Shown here: positions 1-6,667 of the stretch, one piece after another
Layout: every line of letters begins with the position of its first letter
Numbering within the stretch: the stretch's first letter is position 1
Assembly (NCBI GenBank): GCA_937138955.1
Contig: CAKZPJ010000875.1
Location: forward strand, 1 to 8,595
Direction of reading: 5' to 3'
DNA: 8,595 nt
From: an uncultured Flammeovirgaceae bacterium
GTDB lineage: Bacteria; Bacteroidota; Bacteroidia; Cytophagales; Cyclobacteriaceae
Translations under genes and position numbers: made by a program
Notes under the pieces: generated by a model
What the model saw: the letters and a program-made list of their open reading frames with translations, nothing else
What the model was told of the DNA's origin: nothing
Database searches by the model: none

Positions 1-574
1 AGATGCCTAGCATTAAATGGGCATAATCCTGACAAACGCCCTGAGGGTTCGCCAGCACTTTGGTTGCCGGGGTGGTAAACGTGGTGACTCCCGACTGATA
101 ATCCATCATTTCGTAGACGGATTGCGTGAGCTGGGTGATGTAGGTAAACAGTGGCTGATCCTTTTTGTAAAGAAGAATTTCGGGAATCAGTCTGATAGGT
201 AGTTCCGTAAGGTTCGTTGGTGCAATGTACAGGTAGTGATCTACCAGAAAATCTTCCGATTGTAGCACCTGCTGCTCTTCTCCTTGAGCAAGGCTTTCTC
301 CTACTGAGTGAAGAATATTCTCCTGCTTTTCTACTAGGCAGGCAGCACTGAAACCAAGGTGCGTGAAGGGTTCATCTACCCGAAAACAAGTGATATCGTA
401 GCCAAAAGGGTTTTTCGCTAGAAATATGGGTCGGTTTAGCGTATTGTTGATGACTACTTCCTTAATCGTCTGCGTAGCATCTTCGCAGGGCATAACTAAA
501 AATTCAAATAGCCCCTCCTGAACTACGTGTTGGTAGTGGTTTTCAGATTCGTAGCGAATGCGGTAGGTAAGCAT
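1..574 (-). CDS. Transglutaminase-like family protein, partial (C-terminal part beyond left edge)
   Basis: Reading leftward from the ATG at 574-572 gives an uninterrupted frame of 191 codons to the window edge. It begins MLTYRIRYESENHY, a typical opening of the bacterial transglutaminase-like N-terminal domain (a beta-rich region, roughly residues 1-150). It then reaches NPQGVCQDYAHLMLGI at about residues 176-191. The GVCQDYAH block is the catalytic-Cys motif of the family, with Cys at about residue 181. The His and Asp of the expected triad would lie past the edge. Family members are papain-fold enzymes that form or hydrolyse amide bonds; the substrate is unknown. There is no signal peptide, so it is probably cytoplasmic. 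The start lies 5 bp after the alpha-E stop codon, indicating co-transcription with the alpha-E and ATP-grasp genes. No Shine-Dalgarno sequence is visible. The family call is firm; the biochemical role is inferred. Confidence 0.9.
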   Translation of the reverse strand, partial: MLTYRIRYESENHYQHVVQEGLFEFLVMPCEDATQTIKEVVINNTLNRPIFLAKNPFGYDITCFRVDEPFTHLGFSAACLVEKQENILHSVGESLAQGEEQQVLQSEDFLVDHYLYIAPTNLTELPIRLIPEILLYKKDQPLFTYITQLTQSVYEMMDYQSGVTTFTTPATKVLANPQGVCQDYAHLMLGI

Positions 575-579
575 TTAGT

Positions 580-1530
580 TTAAAAAGAAAAGTACTGACG
601 TTCCAACTCATTTCCAACGGCGTAAAGCTCCTGTTTCACATTCTGAAGAAAATCTTCGTCCTGGTTGATGATTTCCTCTACGGTCATAAATTGAACATGA
701 GCCGCTAGTTTGCCGATTTTAAACTCAACGGAATCAGGAGTAATAGGTTGACCACCGCTAATGACCTTCAGGTGTAGCTTAAGCTTTTCCAGATTGTACA
801 GAATAGACTTAGGAAATTTACGGTTAAGGATAAAAAAGTCGGTCACCAGTTTGCGAGTAGGATGCGTACCGTAGTAGTTGCGGCTCATATCCAAACCTCC
901 GGCACTGCGTAGTAGCGAGGTCCAGTGATAATTATTGATGGCCGGGTTCATTCGCTCATTGGGAACCCGGTGAACATCCTCCAGTTTAGCCAGTAGTATT
1001 TGTCCAATCTGCATGGCTCGCTCCAGATGCATACCAGTGTAAATCAGCGACCATGTATAGTTTCGTAGCAAAGTATTATCTATTACCCCCTTAATAATGC
1101 TAGTGCTGTCCATACAGTGTTTACAGAAGTCATAAGGCCCCTTTTTTGCTAGATTATCGGCTGAAAATGACTGCGTAGTATGGTAAAATCGGTTGATGGC
1201 TTCCCATAATTCAGTAGAGATACTACTGCGGACTCCACGAGTATTTTCTCGCAGCATTCCAATGTAGTTTTTTACCGAGTAAGGGTACTGCTCATCAATC
1301 GTAAGAAAAGTAATCACCTCATTGTCAGTTAATGAGGCTTGTTTTTGCTCAAAGGCTTCACTCGCCTGCGTCATGAATAGTAGTGACTCTAGTATCAGCT
1401 CTTTGTTGAGCGACGGAGGAAGGTCGGAGGAAGATAAGTACTGAGCCGAGACGTAACGGGCTAATTGCCCTATCCGTTCAGTATAGCGCCCTATCCAATA
1501 AAGGCTGCTGGCAGTTCGGGAAAGCATCAT
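580..1530 (-). CDS. Alpha-E domain-containing protein (DUF403 family)
   Basis: This 316-residue protein is about the usual length for the alpha-E (DUF403) family. It starts with the family's hallmark MLSRTASSLYWIGRYTERIG. The rest is predominantly helical and soluble, with conserved-looking stretches such as YTWSLIYTGMHLERAMQIGQ (about residues 157-176) and a Trp/Arg-rich segment NNYHWTSLLRSAGG near residues 200-213. There is no signal peptide or membrane segment. Two consecutive Met codons (1530 and 1527) are possible starts. Alpha-E proteins occur almost always beside circularly permuted ATP-grasp and transglutaminase-like genes, as here. They have been proposed to take part in synthesis or handling of a peptide-like product, but no activity is established. 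The gene is 5 bp upstream of the transglutaminase start and 140 bp downstream of the ATP-grasp stop. That 140-bp gap is filled by an inverted repeat, which may make expression relative to ATP-grasp adjustable. Confidence 0.93.
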   Translation of the reverse strand: MMLSRTASSLYWIGRYTERIGQLARYVSAQYLSSSDLPPSLNKELILESLLFMTQASEAFEQKQASLTDNEVITFLTIDEQYPYSVKNYIGMLRENTRGVRSSISTELWEAINRFYHTTQSFSADNLAKKGPYDFCKHCMDSTSIIKGVIDNTLLRNYTWSLIYTGMHLERAMQIGQILLAKLEDVHRVPNERMNPAINNYHWTSLLRSAGGLDMSRNYYGTHPTRKLVTDFFILNRKFPKSILYNLEKLKLHLKVISGGQPITPDSVEFKIGKLAAHVQFMTVEEIINQDEDFLQNVKQELYAVGNELERQYFSF

Positions 1531-1536
1531 GTATAT

Positions 1537-1670
1537 ATAGTGTTATAGTTCAATGTGTTATGGTGTTTGTCTGTTCTGGTGTTATAGTGTTTGATTATTT
1601 AAGTGTTATAGTTACAAAGTTTAGCAAAAAATAACTTTAACACTTGAGCACCATAACACTGTAACACTAT
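1537..1670. repeat. Nested inverted repeat built from GTGTTATRGT copies
   Basis: The AT-rich gap between the ATP-grasp stop and the alpha-E start has three nested pairs of complementary arms. ATAGTGTTA (1537-1545) pairs with TAACACTAT (1662-1670). GTGTTATGGTG (1555-1565) pairs with CACCATAACAC (1649-1659). AAGTGTTATAGTTA (1601-1614) pairs with TAACTTTAACACTT (1632-1645, 13 of 14). The core GTGTTAT recurs directly at 1540, 1555, 1579 and 1603, the last three spaced exactly 24 bp apart. It fills the gap almost end to end, from 7 bases before the alpha-E start codon to the base adjoining the ATP-grasp stop codon. In RNA it could fold into a long interrupted stem. Whether it is a REP/MITE-like insertion or an intra-operon regulator cannot be told from one copy. 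Confidence 0.75.
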
Positions 1671-3179
1671 TTATTGGCTTTGCTTCTGGGCAGCGATTTT
1701 TCCTGAATCATCCTGAAGCACCCAGGTGTCTTTGGAACCACCACCCTGCGAAGAGTTGACCACCAAGTTACCTCGCCGAAGGGCTACCCGCGTCAACCCT
1801 CCCTGGCACACGTACCCCATCTCATGACCGGTGAGGGCGAAGGTGCGTAAGTCTATGTGGCGAGGTTCAAATTGCTGTTCCTCTTCAATGTAGGTGGTAT
1901 GCACCGAAAGAGCCATCGTTGGTTGCCCAATGTACTTTCGGCGATTGCTTTTAAGTACTTCCTTAAAATCAGTCAGCTCCTGCTGTGAGGCTTTGTTACC
2001 GATGAATATTCCGTATCCACCCGATTCATCTACTGGCTTCACTACTAACTCGTGTAGGTGTTCTAACACGTACTGAAAATCATCATCTTTCTCGCAGCGG
2101 TAGGTACGCACATTGTTGAGCAGTGGTTCTTCGTCCAGATAGTAACGAATAATATCGGGAACGTAGGTGTAGACTGCTTTATCGTCGGCTACTCCGGTGC
2201 CCGGTGCATTTGCCAGGGTGACATTGCCTTCGCGGAAAGCATGAATAATACCTGGTACTCCCAGCAACGAGTCCGGACGAAATACCAGTGGGTCTAAATA
2301 TTCGTCGTCAATGCGACGATACACTACATCTACTTTCTTAGGACCGTGCATGGTTTTCATATACACGAAATTATTTTCCACAAACAAGTCTCGGGGTTCT
2401 ACCAGTTGCACTCCCATTTGTAGCGCTAGAAACGAATGCTCATAGTAAGCGGAATTGTATACACCTGGGGTGAGCAGTACGCACAAGGGCTGATCGGCAC
2501 CCGGTGGAGTCACACTTTTCAGGGCATCCAACAAAGCTTCGGGATAGTTTACTACGGGTTGCACCTGGCTACTGAAAAACAGCTTCGGCAAAATACGCTT
2601 AGTCGCCATACGGTTAGACAATACATAGCTCACTCCCGAGGGGCAGCGCAGATTATCTTCCAGTACATAAAACTCACCATCCTTATGGCGAATCACATCG
2701 GTTCCCGAAATATGAACATAAACTCCGCCGTAGGGCGTAAAGTCCATCATCGATTTGCAGTAGTTCTTAGAAGAAAAGATTAGCTCCTTGGGTACTACCT
2801 TATCCTTCAGAATCTTCTTTTCATTGTAAATATCGGCTAAAAATAGGTTCAACGCCCGGTTGCGCTGGGTTAGCCCTTTTTCCAACGCACTCCACTCTTG
2901 AGCAGTGATAACTCGAGGAAAAAGATCAAACGGAAATATCCGCTCCACCCCTTGTTGAGAATTAGAATACACGTTAAACGTAATCCCCTGATCAAAGGAA
3001 GATTTCTTGGCGTAATCGAATAGGTCGTGAAAATCAGATAGCGGTAGTTGGGATAAATGATTATGAATGCCCCGATACTGTTCTCTAATCGTGCCAGACT
3101 CATCAAAGACTTCATCCAGAAATTCTCGGTTCTGAGGGTACTGATCAAATAGCGAGGTTAGGTTAGGTGTAGTATCCAT
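1671..3179 (-). CDS. Circularly permuted type 2 ATP-grasp protein
   Basis: The 502-residue protein (from the ATG at 3179) matches the DUF404/DUF407 circularly permuted ATP-grasp family in length and motifs. Numbering from this start, these are EDNLRCPSGVSYVLSNR (about 175-191), VDVVYRRIDDEYLDPL (about 284-299), NAPGTGVADDKAVY (about 323-336), VVKPVDESGGYGI (about 377-389), RHIDLRTFA (about 440-448) and VNSSQGGGSKDTWVL near the C-terminus. The VVKP lysine and the Glu/Asn residues are likely ATP and Mg2+ ligands. ATP-grasp enzymes join a carboxylate to an amine through an acyl-phosphate, so this is the probable amide-forming enzyme of the cluster; its substrate is unknown. It has no signal peptide. 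The frame stays open upstream to an ATG at 3224 and a TTG at 3233, but that extension (MGFSYFTKLFVISAS) looks non-family, so I prefer 3179. It is the first gene of the minus-strand cluster. Confidence 0.93.
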   Translation of the reverse strand: MDTTPNLTSLFDQYPQNREFLDEVFDESGTIREQYRGIHNHLSQLPLSDFHDLFDYAKKSSFDQGITFNVYSNSQQGVERIFPFDLFPRVITAQEWSALEKGLTQRNRALNLFLADIYNEKKILKDKVVPKELIFSSKNYCKSMMDFTPYGGVYVHISGTDVIRHKDGEFYVLEDNLRCPSGVSYVLSNRMATKRILPKLFFSSQVQPVVNYPEALLDALKSVTPPGADQPLCVLLTPGVYNSAYYEHSFLALQMGVQLVEPRDLFVENNFVYMKTMHGPKKVDVVYRRIDDEYLDPLVFRPDSLLGVPGIIHAFREGNVTLANAPGTGVADDKAVYTYVPDIIRYYLDEEPLLNNVRTYRCEKDDDFQYVLEHLHELVVKPVDESGGYGIFIGNKASQQELTDFKEVLKSNRRKYIGQPTMALSVHTTYIEEEQQFEPRHIDLRTFALTGHEMGYVCQGGLTRVALRRGNLVVNSSQGGGSKDTWVLQDDSGKIAAQKQSQ

Positions 3180-3360
3180 AGAAGCTGAAATTACGAACAA
3201 TTTGGTAAAGTAAGAAAAACCCATCGTTCGCAAAATGCTATACGGCTATTTTCTTAATCAGCCATAAGATTTAATCCTAAACTTAAGCTTAATAGATATT
3301 TATTAGGTAATTATAACTTTGAAGAAAGCGATCTATGTAGTTTCACTGGCATCAGGGCGA

Positions 3361-3395
3361 CTGAATTCAGCTAAACCAAAGTATCTGTCAGATAC
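3361..3395. promoter_or_regulatory. Pair of perfect palindromes, candidate operator
   Basis: CTGAATTCAG (3361-3370) is a perfect 10-bp palindrome. Ten bases later, GTATCTG-T-CAGATAC (3381-3395) is a perfect dyad with 7-bp arms around one central base. The pair lies in the 265-bp space between the permease stop and the preferred ATP-grasp start, about 180-215 bp upstream of that start on its strand. Arms this short with almost no loop suit a dimeric DNA-binding protein better than a terminator, and there is no T-run on either side. The regulatory function is inference. Confidence 0.4.
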
Positions 3396-3444
3396 AACTC
3401 AAAATACGGTAGCTCTAGATTGCGCTCAGAGGAAATACTAATTA

Positions 3445-5874
3445 TCACTCACTCTGTAAGCTCTTCACCGGGTCAAGCTTAGCTACCCGAAGGGTTTGAA
3501 CTGCTACGGTGATGCCTGATAGTAGTAAGACAATGCCACCAGCGAGCACGTATATCCATGCGCTAATTTCTACTTGGTAAGCAAAATTTTGTAGCCACTG
3601 GTTCATCACCCATCCGGCCAGAGGAAGGGCTAGCAACAGAGCAACTAGTACTAATCGGGTAAAGTCGCGGGATAATAGTCGTACCACTTCAGTTACCGAA
3701 GCACCCAATACTTTACGAATGCCGACTTCCTTCGTGCGTTGTACGGTGATGTGTTGCACCAAGCCAAACAGACCAATGCAAGCAATAATAATAGTTATGA
3801 ACGAAAAGATACCAAATATGCGGCTCATCCGAAGCTCGGTCTGGTAGTTGGCTTGTAGTGAATCATCCAGAAAGTAGAAACTGAAATCAAACTGCTGGTC
3901 AAAAGCTCCCCAGACCTGCTGAATGCTGGCGAGCGTAGCCGATACATCTTCCGAAGGTTGGAGTTTGACTAACACGTGATTCGCACCCCGAGGAGCCAGT
4001 TGAAAAATCATGGGTCGGATAGGCTCGTGCAACGTGCGATAATGAAAATCTTCTACCACTCCAATCACCGTACCGTGGAGAACTCCTTCGTCTTGCCTCC
4101 ATACTAGTTCTTGACCAATGGGATCAGTAAGGTTTAGTGCCTGAGCTGCCGAGGCATTAATAATAAAACTTTGCAGTGAGTCAGTGCTATACTGCCGAGA
4201 GAAGCTCCGTCCGGCTTGAAACGGAATATTTAGCACCGAGAAAAAATCCATTGCTACGTAGCACTCCGAAGCATCCGCCCACTGCTGTTCATCGTCAGCT
4301 CGCCAAAGCGAATGCTGATTAAAATTTTGCCCCGGCAAATTAGAAGCAGCCGTAACCGCAACTACTGATTCTAACTGAGCTAACTCCGAAGTCAGCGTTT
4401 CTACCTTATCTCGTAGTTCTTCATTATTTAGCGGAACTACCAGTACCTGCTCTTGGTCAAACCCCAGATTCTTCTGACTCAGATAGGTTAGCTGATTAAA
4501 AATGATGATACTGCCCACAATAAGTGCCGAGGCAATACCAAACTGAAACACTACTAAGCTTTTATGCGTCCAGCCACCCTCCGGTTTACTCTTAAATCGG
4601 CCTTGCAACATAGCAATAGGTTTGAAGGCAGAAAGGTACAACGCCGGATACAATCCGGATAATACGCCACCTATTATTACTGCCAAAGTAAGCCCAATGA
4701 GCGATTGGTAAGAAAATATGTCGGTTAAACTGAATTGCAGCCCGGCAATCTGATTAAAGTAAGGCAATACCCACTGAAGGGAAAACAACGCGACCAGCAT
4801 CCCGAGAAAGCTGATAAACAAGGCTTCGCAGAGAAACTGCCAGGATAAGTGATGGCGCAATGCGCCCAATGTTTTGCGAATGCCCATCTCCTTAGCGCGC
4901 TCCAGCGAACGAGCCGTAGAAAGATTGATAAAGTTAACATAAGCAATCAGTAGAATAAACAGCGCAGCAGTGGCCAACAAGTACATATACGAAATGTGCC
5001 CGTTAGGCTCTAGCTCCCAACGCAAATGTGAATGCAGGTGAATATCAGTGATTGGCTGTAAGCGAAAGCCAATTTGCCCGCTCTGTAGCAGTTGAACAAC
5101 CTCATCGGAAGCATTAATAAACTGATTGTGAATCATCCAGTCGGCTATTTTTGCTTCTAGCCTTTTAGCATCCGCTTGTTCAGTAAGCTTTAGGTAGTTG
5201 TAGTGACCGAAATCTTCCCACAGAAAGAAAGTATCGCCGGGGTCGTCGGCCTTTATCGTAACGTAAGAAACCAAAAAGTCAAAGTGGAAATGCGCGTTAG
5301 CCGGAACATCTTTCATCACGCCGACTACTTCCAGTAGCGAACTTTCACCGTTTACTTTTAGAAACTGCCCCATTGCGTTTTCCTCGCCAAAGTAGCGTTG
5401 AGCTGCTGAATGGGTAAGAATAACTCCTCGCGGGCGCGTTAGTGCAGTCTTGGGATTACCTTGCAGTAGTTGGAAGTCAAATACATCGAAAAACGTACTG
5501 TCTGCCGCCAACACATTCTTCTCGGTGTAGCGGACATCCTGATCGGGACGTTTAAAAGAGAAGGTGCGCTTGGTTAAACCAGCTTTCCAGAGCGGGGTGA
5601 GGCTAACCGCACTCGCTACTTCCGGGAAATCATCCACCATCGCCTGAGCCATCGGGTGAGGGGTGCGGGTTTGGGGGTTATCCGAAAACCAGGTGATCCG
5701 GTATAGTTGGTCGGCATCAGCGTGAAAGCGATCGTAGCTAAGCTCAAATTGTAGATAATGCCCAATGAGTAAGCAAGCTCCAATGCCCAGCGATAAGCCA
5801 GTGATATTGATAAACGAAATCAGCTGATTTTTACGAAAATTACGGAGGGCAATCAGGAAGTAATTGCGTAGCAT
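3445..5874 (-). CDS. MacB/FtsX-type ABC transporter permease (orphan)
   Basis: This 809-residue inner-membrane protein has the layout of the long Bacteroidota ABC permeases. It has an N-terminal amphipathic stretch and first membrane helix (about 18-42), then a large periplasmic MacB-like domain (about 45-290). A first FtsX core follows with helices near 295-315, 342-370, 388-414 and 437-460. A second periplasmic domain spans about 461-680. A second FtsX core has helices near 682-702, 737-758 and 773-796. Each FtsX core carries the same coupling-helix motif after its first helix: ERAKEMGIRKTLGA near 327 and QRTKEVGIRKVLGA near 712. Relatives use an ATPase partner for mechanotransmission or for export of peptides, lipoproteins or antimicrobials; no ATPase gene is in the window, so the cargo is unknown. 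The start ATG is at 5874, and a -7-like box lies about 80 bp upstream. The reading frame is intact with no frameshift. Confidence 0.94.
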   Translation of the reverse strand: MLRNYFLIALRNFRKNQLISFINITGLSLGIGACLLIGHYLQFELSYDRFHADADQLYRITWFSDNPQTRTPHPMAQAMVDDFPEVASAVSLTPLWKAGLTKRTFSFKRPDQDVRYTEKNVLAADSTFFDVFDFQLLQGNPKTALTRPRGVILTHSAAQRYFGEENAMGQFLKVNGESSLLEVVGVMKDVPANAHFHFDFLVSYVTIKADDPGDTFFLWEDFGHYNYLKLTEQADAKRLEAKIADWMIHNQFINASDEVVQLLQSGQIGFRLQPITDIHLHSHLRWELEPNGHISYMYLLATAALFILLIAYVNFINLSTARSLERAKEMGIRKTLGALRHHLSWQFLCEALFISFLGMLVALFSLQWVLPYFNQIAGLQFSLTDIFSYQSLIGLTLAVIIGGVLSGLYPALYLSAFKPIAMLQGRFKSKPEGGWTHKSLVVFQFGIASALIVGSIIIFNQLTYLSQKNLGFDQEQVLVVPLNNEELRDKVETLTSELAQLESVVAVTAASNLPGQNFNQHSLWRADDEQQWADASECYVAMDFFSVLNIPFQAGRSFSRQYSTDSLQSFIINASAAQALNLTDPIGQELVWRQDEGVLHGTVIGVVEDFHYRTLHEPIRPMIFQLAPRGANHVLVKLQPSEDVSATLASIQQVWGAFDQQFDFSFYFLDDSLQANYQTELRMSRIFGIFSFITIIIACIGLFGLVQHITVQRTKEVGIRKVLGASVTEVVRLLSRDFTRLVLVALLLALPLAGWVMNQWLQNFAYQVEISAWIYVLAGGIVLLLSGITVAVQTLRVAKLDPVKSLQSE

Positions 5875-5952
5875 AAGCAGTTGAGGTCTGGTATTCGCCT
5901 AGCTTAACTCAATTTATATGCCATCTCCCCGACTAGGCTAAAGGCTAAAGAC

Positions 5953-5960
5953 CAAATGTA
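5953..5960 (-). promoter_or_regulatory. Candidate Bacteroidota -7 promoter box for the permease gene
   Basis: On the minus strand the bases read TACATTTG, an exact match to the Bacteroidota primary-sigma -7 consensus TAnnTTTG. It is placed 78 bases upstream of the permease start codon. No clear TTTG element lies at the expected distance for the -33 box, so this rests on one half of the promoter only. Confidence 0.35.
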
Positions 5961-5989
5961 ATGGCCTTTTATCTTAGGGGCACTTATCC

Positions 5990-6057
5990 CCGGATGAGCA
6001 AACGCGAATTCCGGGGTCTCCTGCCTGAGATGCTGGAATTCACCACCGCTCATCCGG
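5990..6057. repeat. 68-nt symmetric inverted repeat / hairpin
   Basis: Three concentric pairs of arms share one exact centre at 6023.5. CCGGATGAGC (5990-5999) pairs with GCTCATCCGG (6048-6057). GAATTCC (6006-6012) pairs with GGAATTC (6035-6041). TCTC (6017-6020) pairs with GAGA (6027-6030) around a 6-base loop. The outer and middle stems are separated by equal 6-base internal loops. The element is much more GC-rich and ordered than its surroundings and lies between divergent genes, where no terminator is needed. It could be a REP/MITE-like mobile repeat, a structured RNA or a protein-binding cruciform. Confidence 0.7.
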
Positions 6058-6216
6058 CAAGAACGCTTCATTTTTATCGCTAAGTTATTTTGCTATTACA
6101 GATCATTAGCTAACTCGTTAAATTGATTTTGTCCGAATTCGGGCATAATTGTTCGGAAACGCACGATGGTATTTCTCTGAGGCAAACAAAAGCAGCGTCT
6201 TACCACTTGTTGAAAT

Positions 6217-6492
6217 ATGAAGACCAAAGAAAAACTAATGCAACTAACGGATGAAGAACTACGCCAGCGGTTCCGCCAACACTCTATTCGGGGCATGATT
6301 GTTTCGCTACTGCTACTGGCGGGCTTGCTGCTATTGTATTTTTTTGCCGATAGTGAGAACACTGCCATCTTTGTGGCGACGGTTATAATCGCTACCGCTT
6401 CAATATTGCTGGCTATCTGGTACCACGCTCGCAAACGTCAAATTCACAATGAATTCAGGCGGCGGAGTAGTGAGGCTGAGGGATTGAACTAG
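6217..6492 (+). CDS. Small two-helix membrane protein of unknown function
   Basis: This 91-residue protein has a charged N-terminus (KTKEKLMQLTDEELRQRFRQ). Two hydrophobic helices follow, at about 26-44 (GMIVSLLLLAGLLLLYFFA) and 49-69 (TAIFVATVIIATASILLAIW). It ends in a strongly basic tail (HARKRQIHNEFRRR). Positive residues flank both helices on the outer ends, so both termini probably face the cytoplasm with a short periplasmic turn (DSEN). I do not recognise a family. It is transcribed away from the permease and is followed by 175 bp before the sigma gene, with a possible weak terminator, so it is probably a separate unit. A frame on the opposite strand (6096-6434) overlaps it but reads like a shadow. 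Codon use and the membrane pattern support the plus-strand frame. Confidence 0.75.
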   Translation: MKTKEKLMQLTDEELRQRFRQHSIRGMIVSLLLLAGLLLLYFFADSENTAIFVATVIIATASILLAIWYHARKRQIHNEFRRRSSEAEGLN

Positions 6493-6527
6493 TTATACCT
6501 GAGCTAAAGGTTGCGAATCATAGGCTT

Positions 6528-6550
6528 AGGTACAGACAACCAATGTACCT
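6528..6550 (+). terminator. Possible weak hairpin terminator after the small membrane protein
   Basis: AGGTACA (6528-6534) and TGTACCT (6544-6550) form a perfect 7-bp stem with a 9-base loop, 36 bases after the stop codon. Only a short pyrimidine-rich stretch follows rather than a true T-run, so termination would be weak. Its position between two plus-strand units fits. Confidence 0.3.
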
Positions 6551-6630
6551 TTCACCATCTATCTTTATGCCCGATTATACTTCGCTCCCAACCCCTCGCC
6601 CCAGCATCTAAAATTTTTTTTACCTTCCCT

Positions 6631-6657
6631 GTAACTTTTATTTCAATCAGTTGTCTT
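6631..6657 (+). promoter_or_regulatory. Candidate ECF-sigma promoter for the sigma/DUF4252 operon
   Basis: GTAAC (6631-6635) and GTCTT (6653-6657) are 17 bases apart. This resembles the AAC-type -35 and CGTC-type -10 elements of ECF-dependent promoters and suggests that the downstream sigma factor drives its own operon. A T-tract (about 6614-6621) precedes it, as is common for strong promoters. The start of transcription would fall only a few bases before the sigma ATG at 6668, giving a nearly leaderless mRNA. No matching TAnnTTTG housekeeping box was found. The assignment is inferred from motif shape and position. Confidence 0.5.
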
Positions 6658-6667
6658 CGGGATAACT

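Larger units (their letters stand above)
5875..6216. other. 342-bp divergent intergenic region
   Basis: This space lies between the permease start (minus strand) and the small membrane protein start (plus strand), so it must hold promoters for both. Structures seen are AAAGGC (5940-5945) with GCCTTT (5964-5969), GGGG (5977-5980) with CCCC (5988-5991), the 68-nt symmetric hairpin at 5990-6057, and a perfect palindrome CCGAATTCGG (6133-6142). I found no convincing TAnnTTTG promoter for the plus-strand gene and no credible coding frame. Confidence 0.6.

Noticed and set aside
2436..2783. Open frame on the plus strand inside the ATP-grasp gene
   Set aside because: It is antisense to a well-conserved gene, its product has no recognisable motif, and the ATP-grasp motifs on the other strand explain the region.
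3283..3292. Palindrome TTAAGCTTAA
   Set aside because: It is a short, AT-rich, loop-less palindrome with no neighbouring promoter element, weaker than the pair at 3361-3395.
3314..3321. TAACTTTG on the plus strand, an exact TAnnTTTG promoter box
   Set aside because: No plus-strand gene lies downstream; it points into the 3' end of the permease gene. It could drive an antisense RNA, but one 4-base-informative match in AT-rich DNA is expected by chance.
5940..5991. AAAGGC/GCCTTT and GGGG/CCCC hairpins as permease or small-gene terminators
   Set aside because: The flanking genes diverge, so no transcript is expected to end here. The stems are short (6 and 4 bp) with long or overlapping loops.
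6096..6434. Minus-strand open frame of 112 codons overlapping the small membrane protein
   Set aside because: Its product is Ser/Arg-rich with no domain pattern, while the plus strand encodes a coherent two-helix membrane protein with normal codon use. It is probably a shadow.
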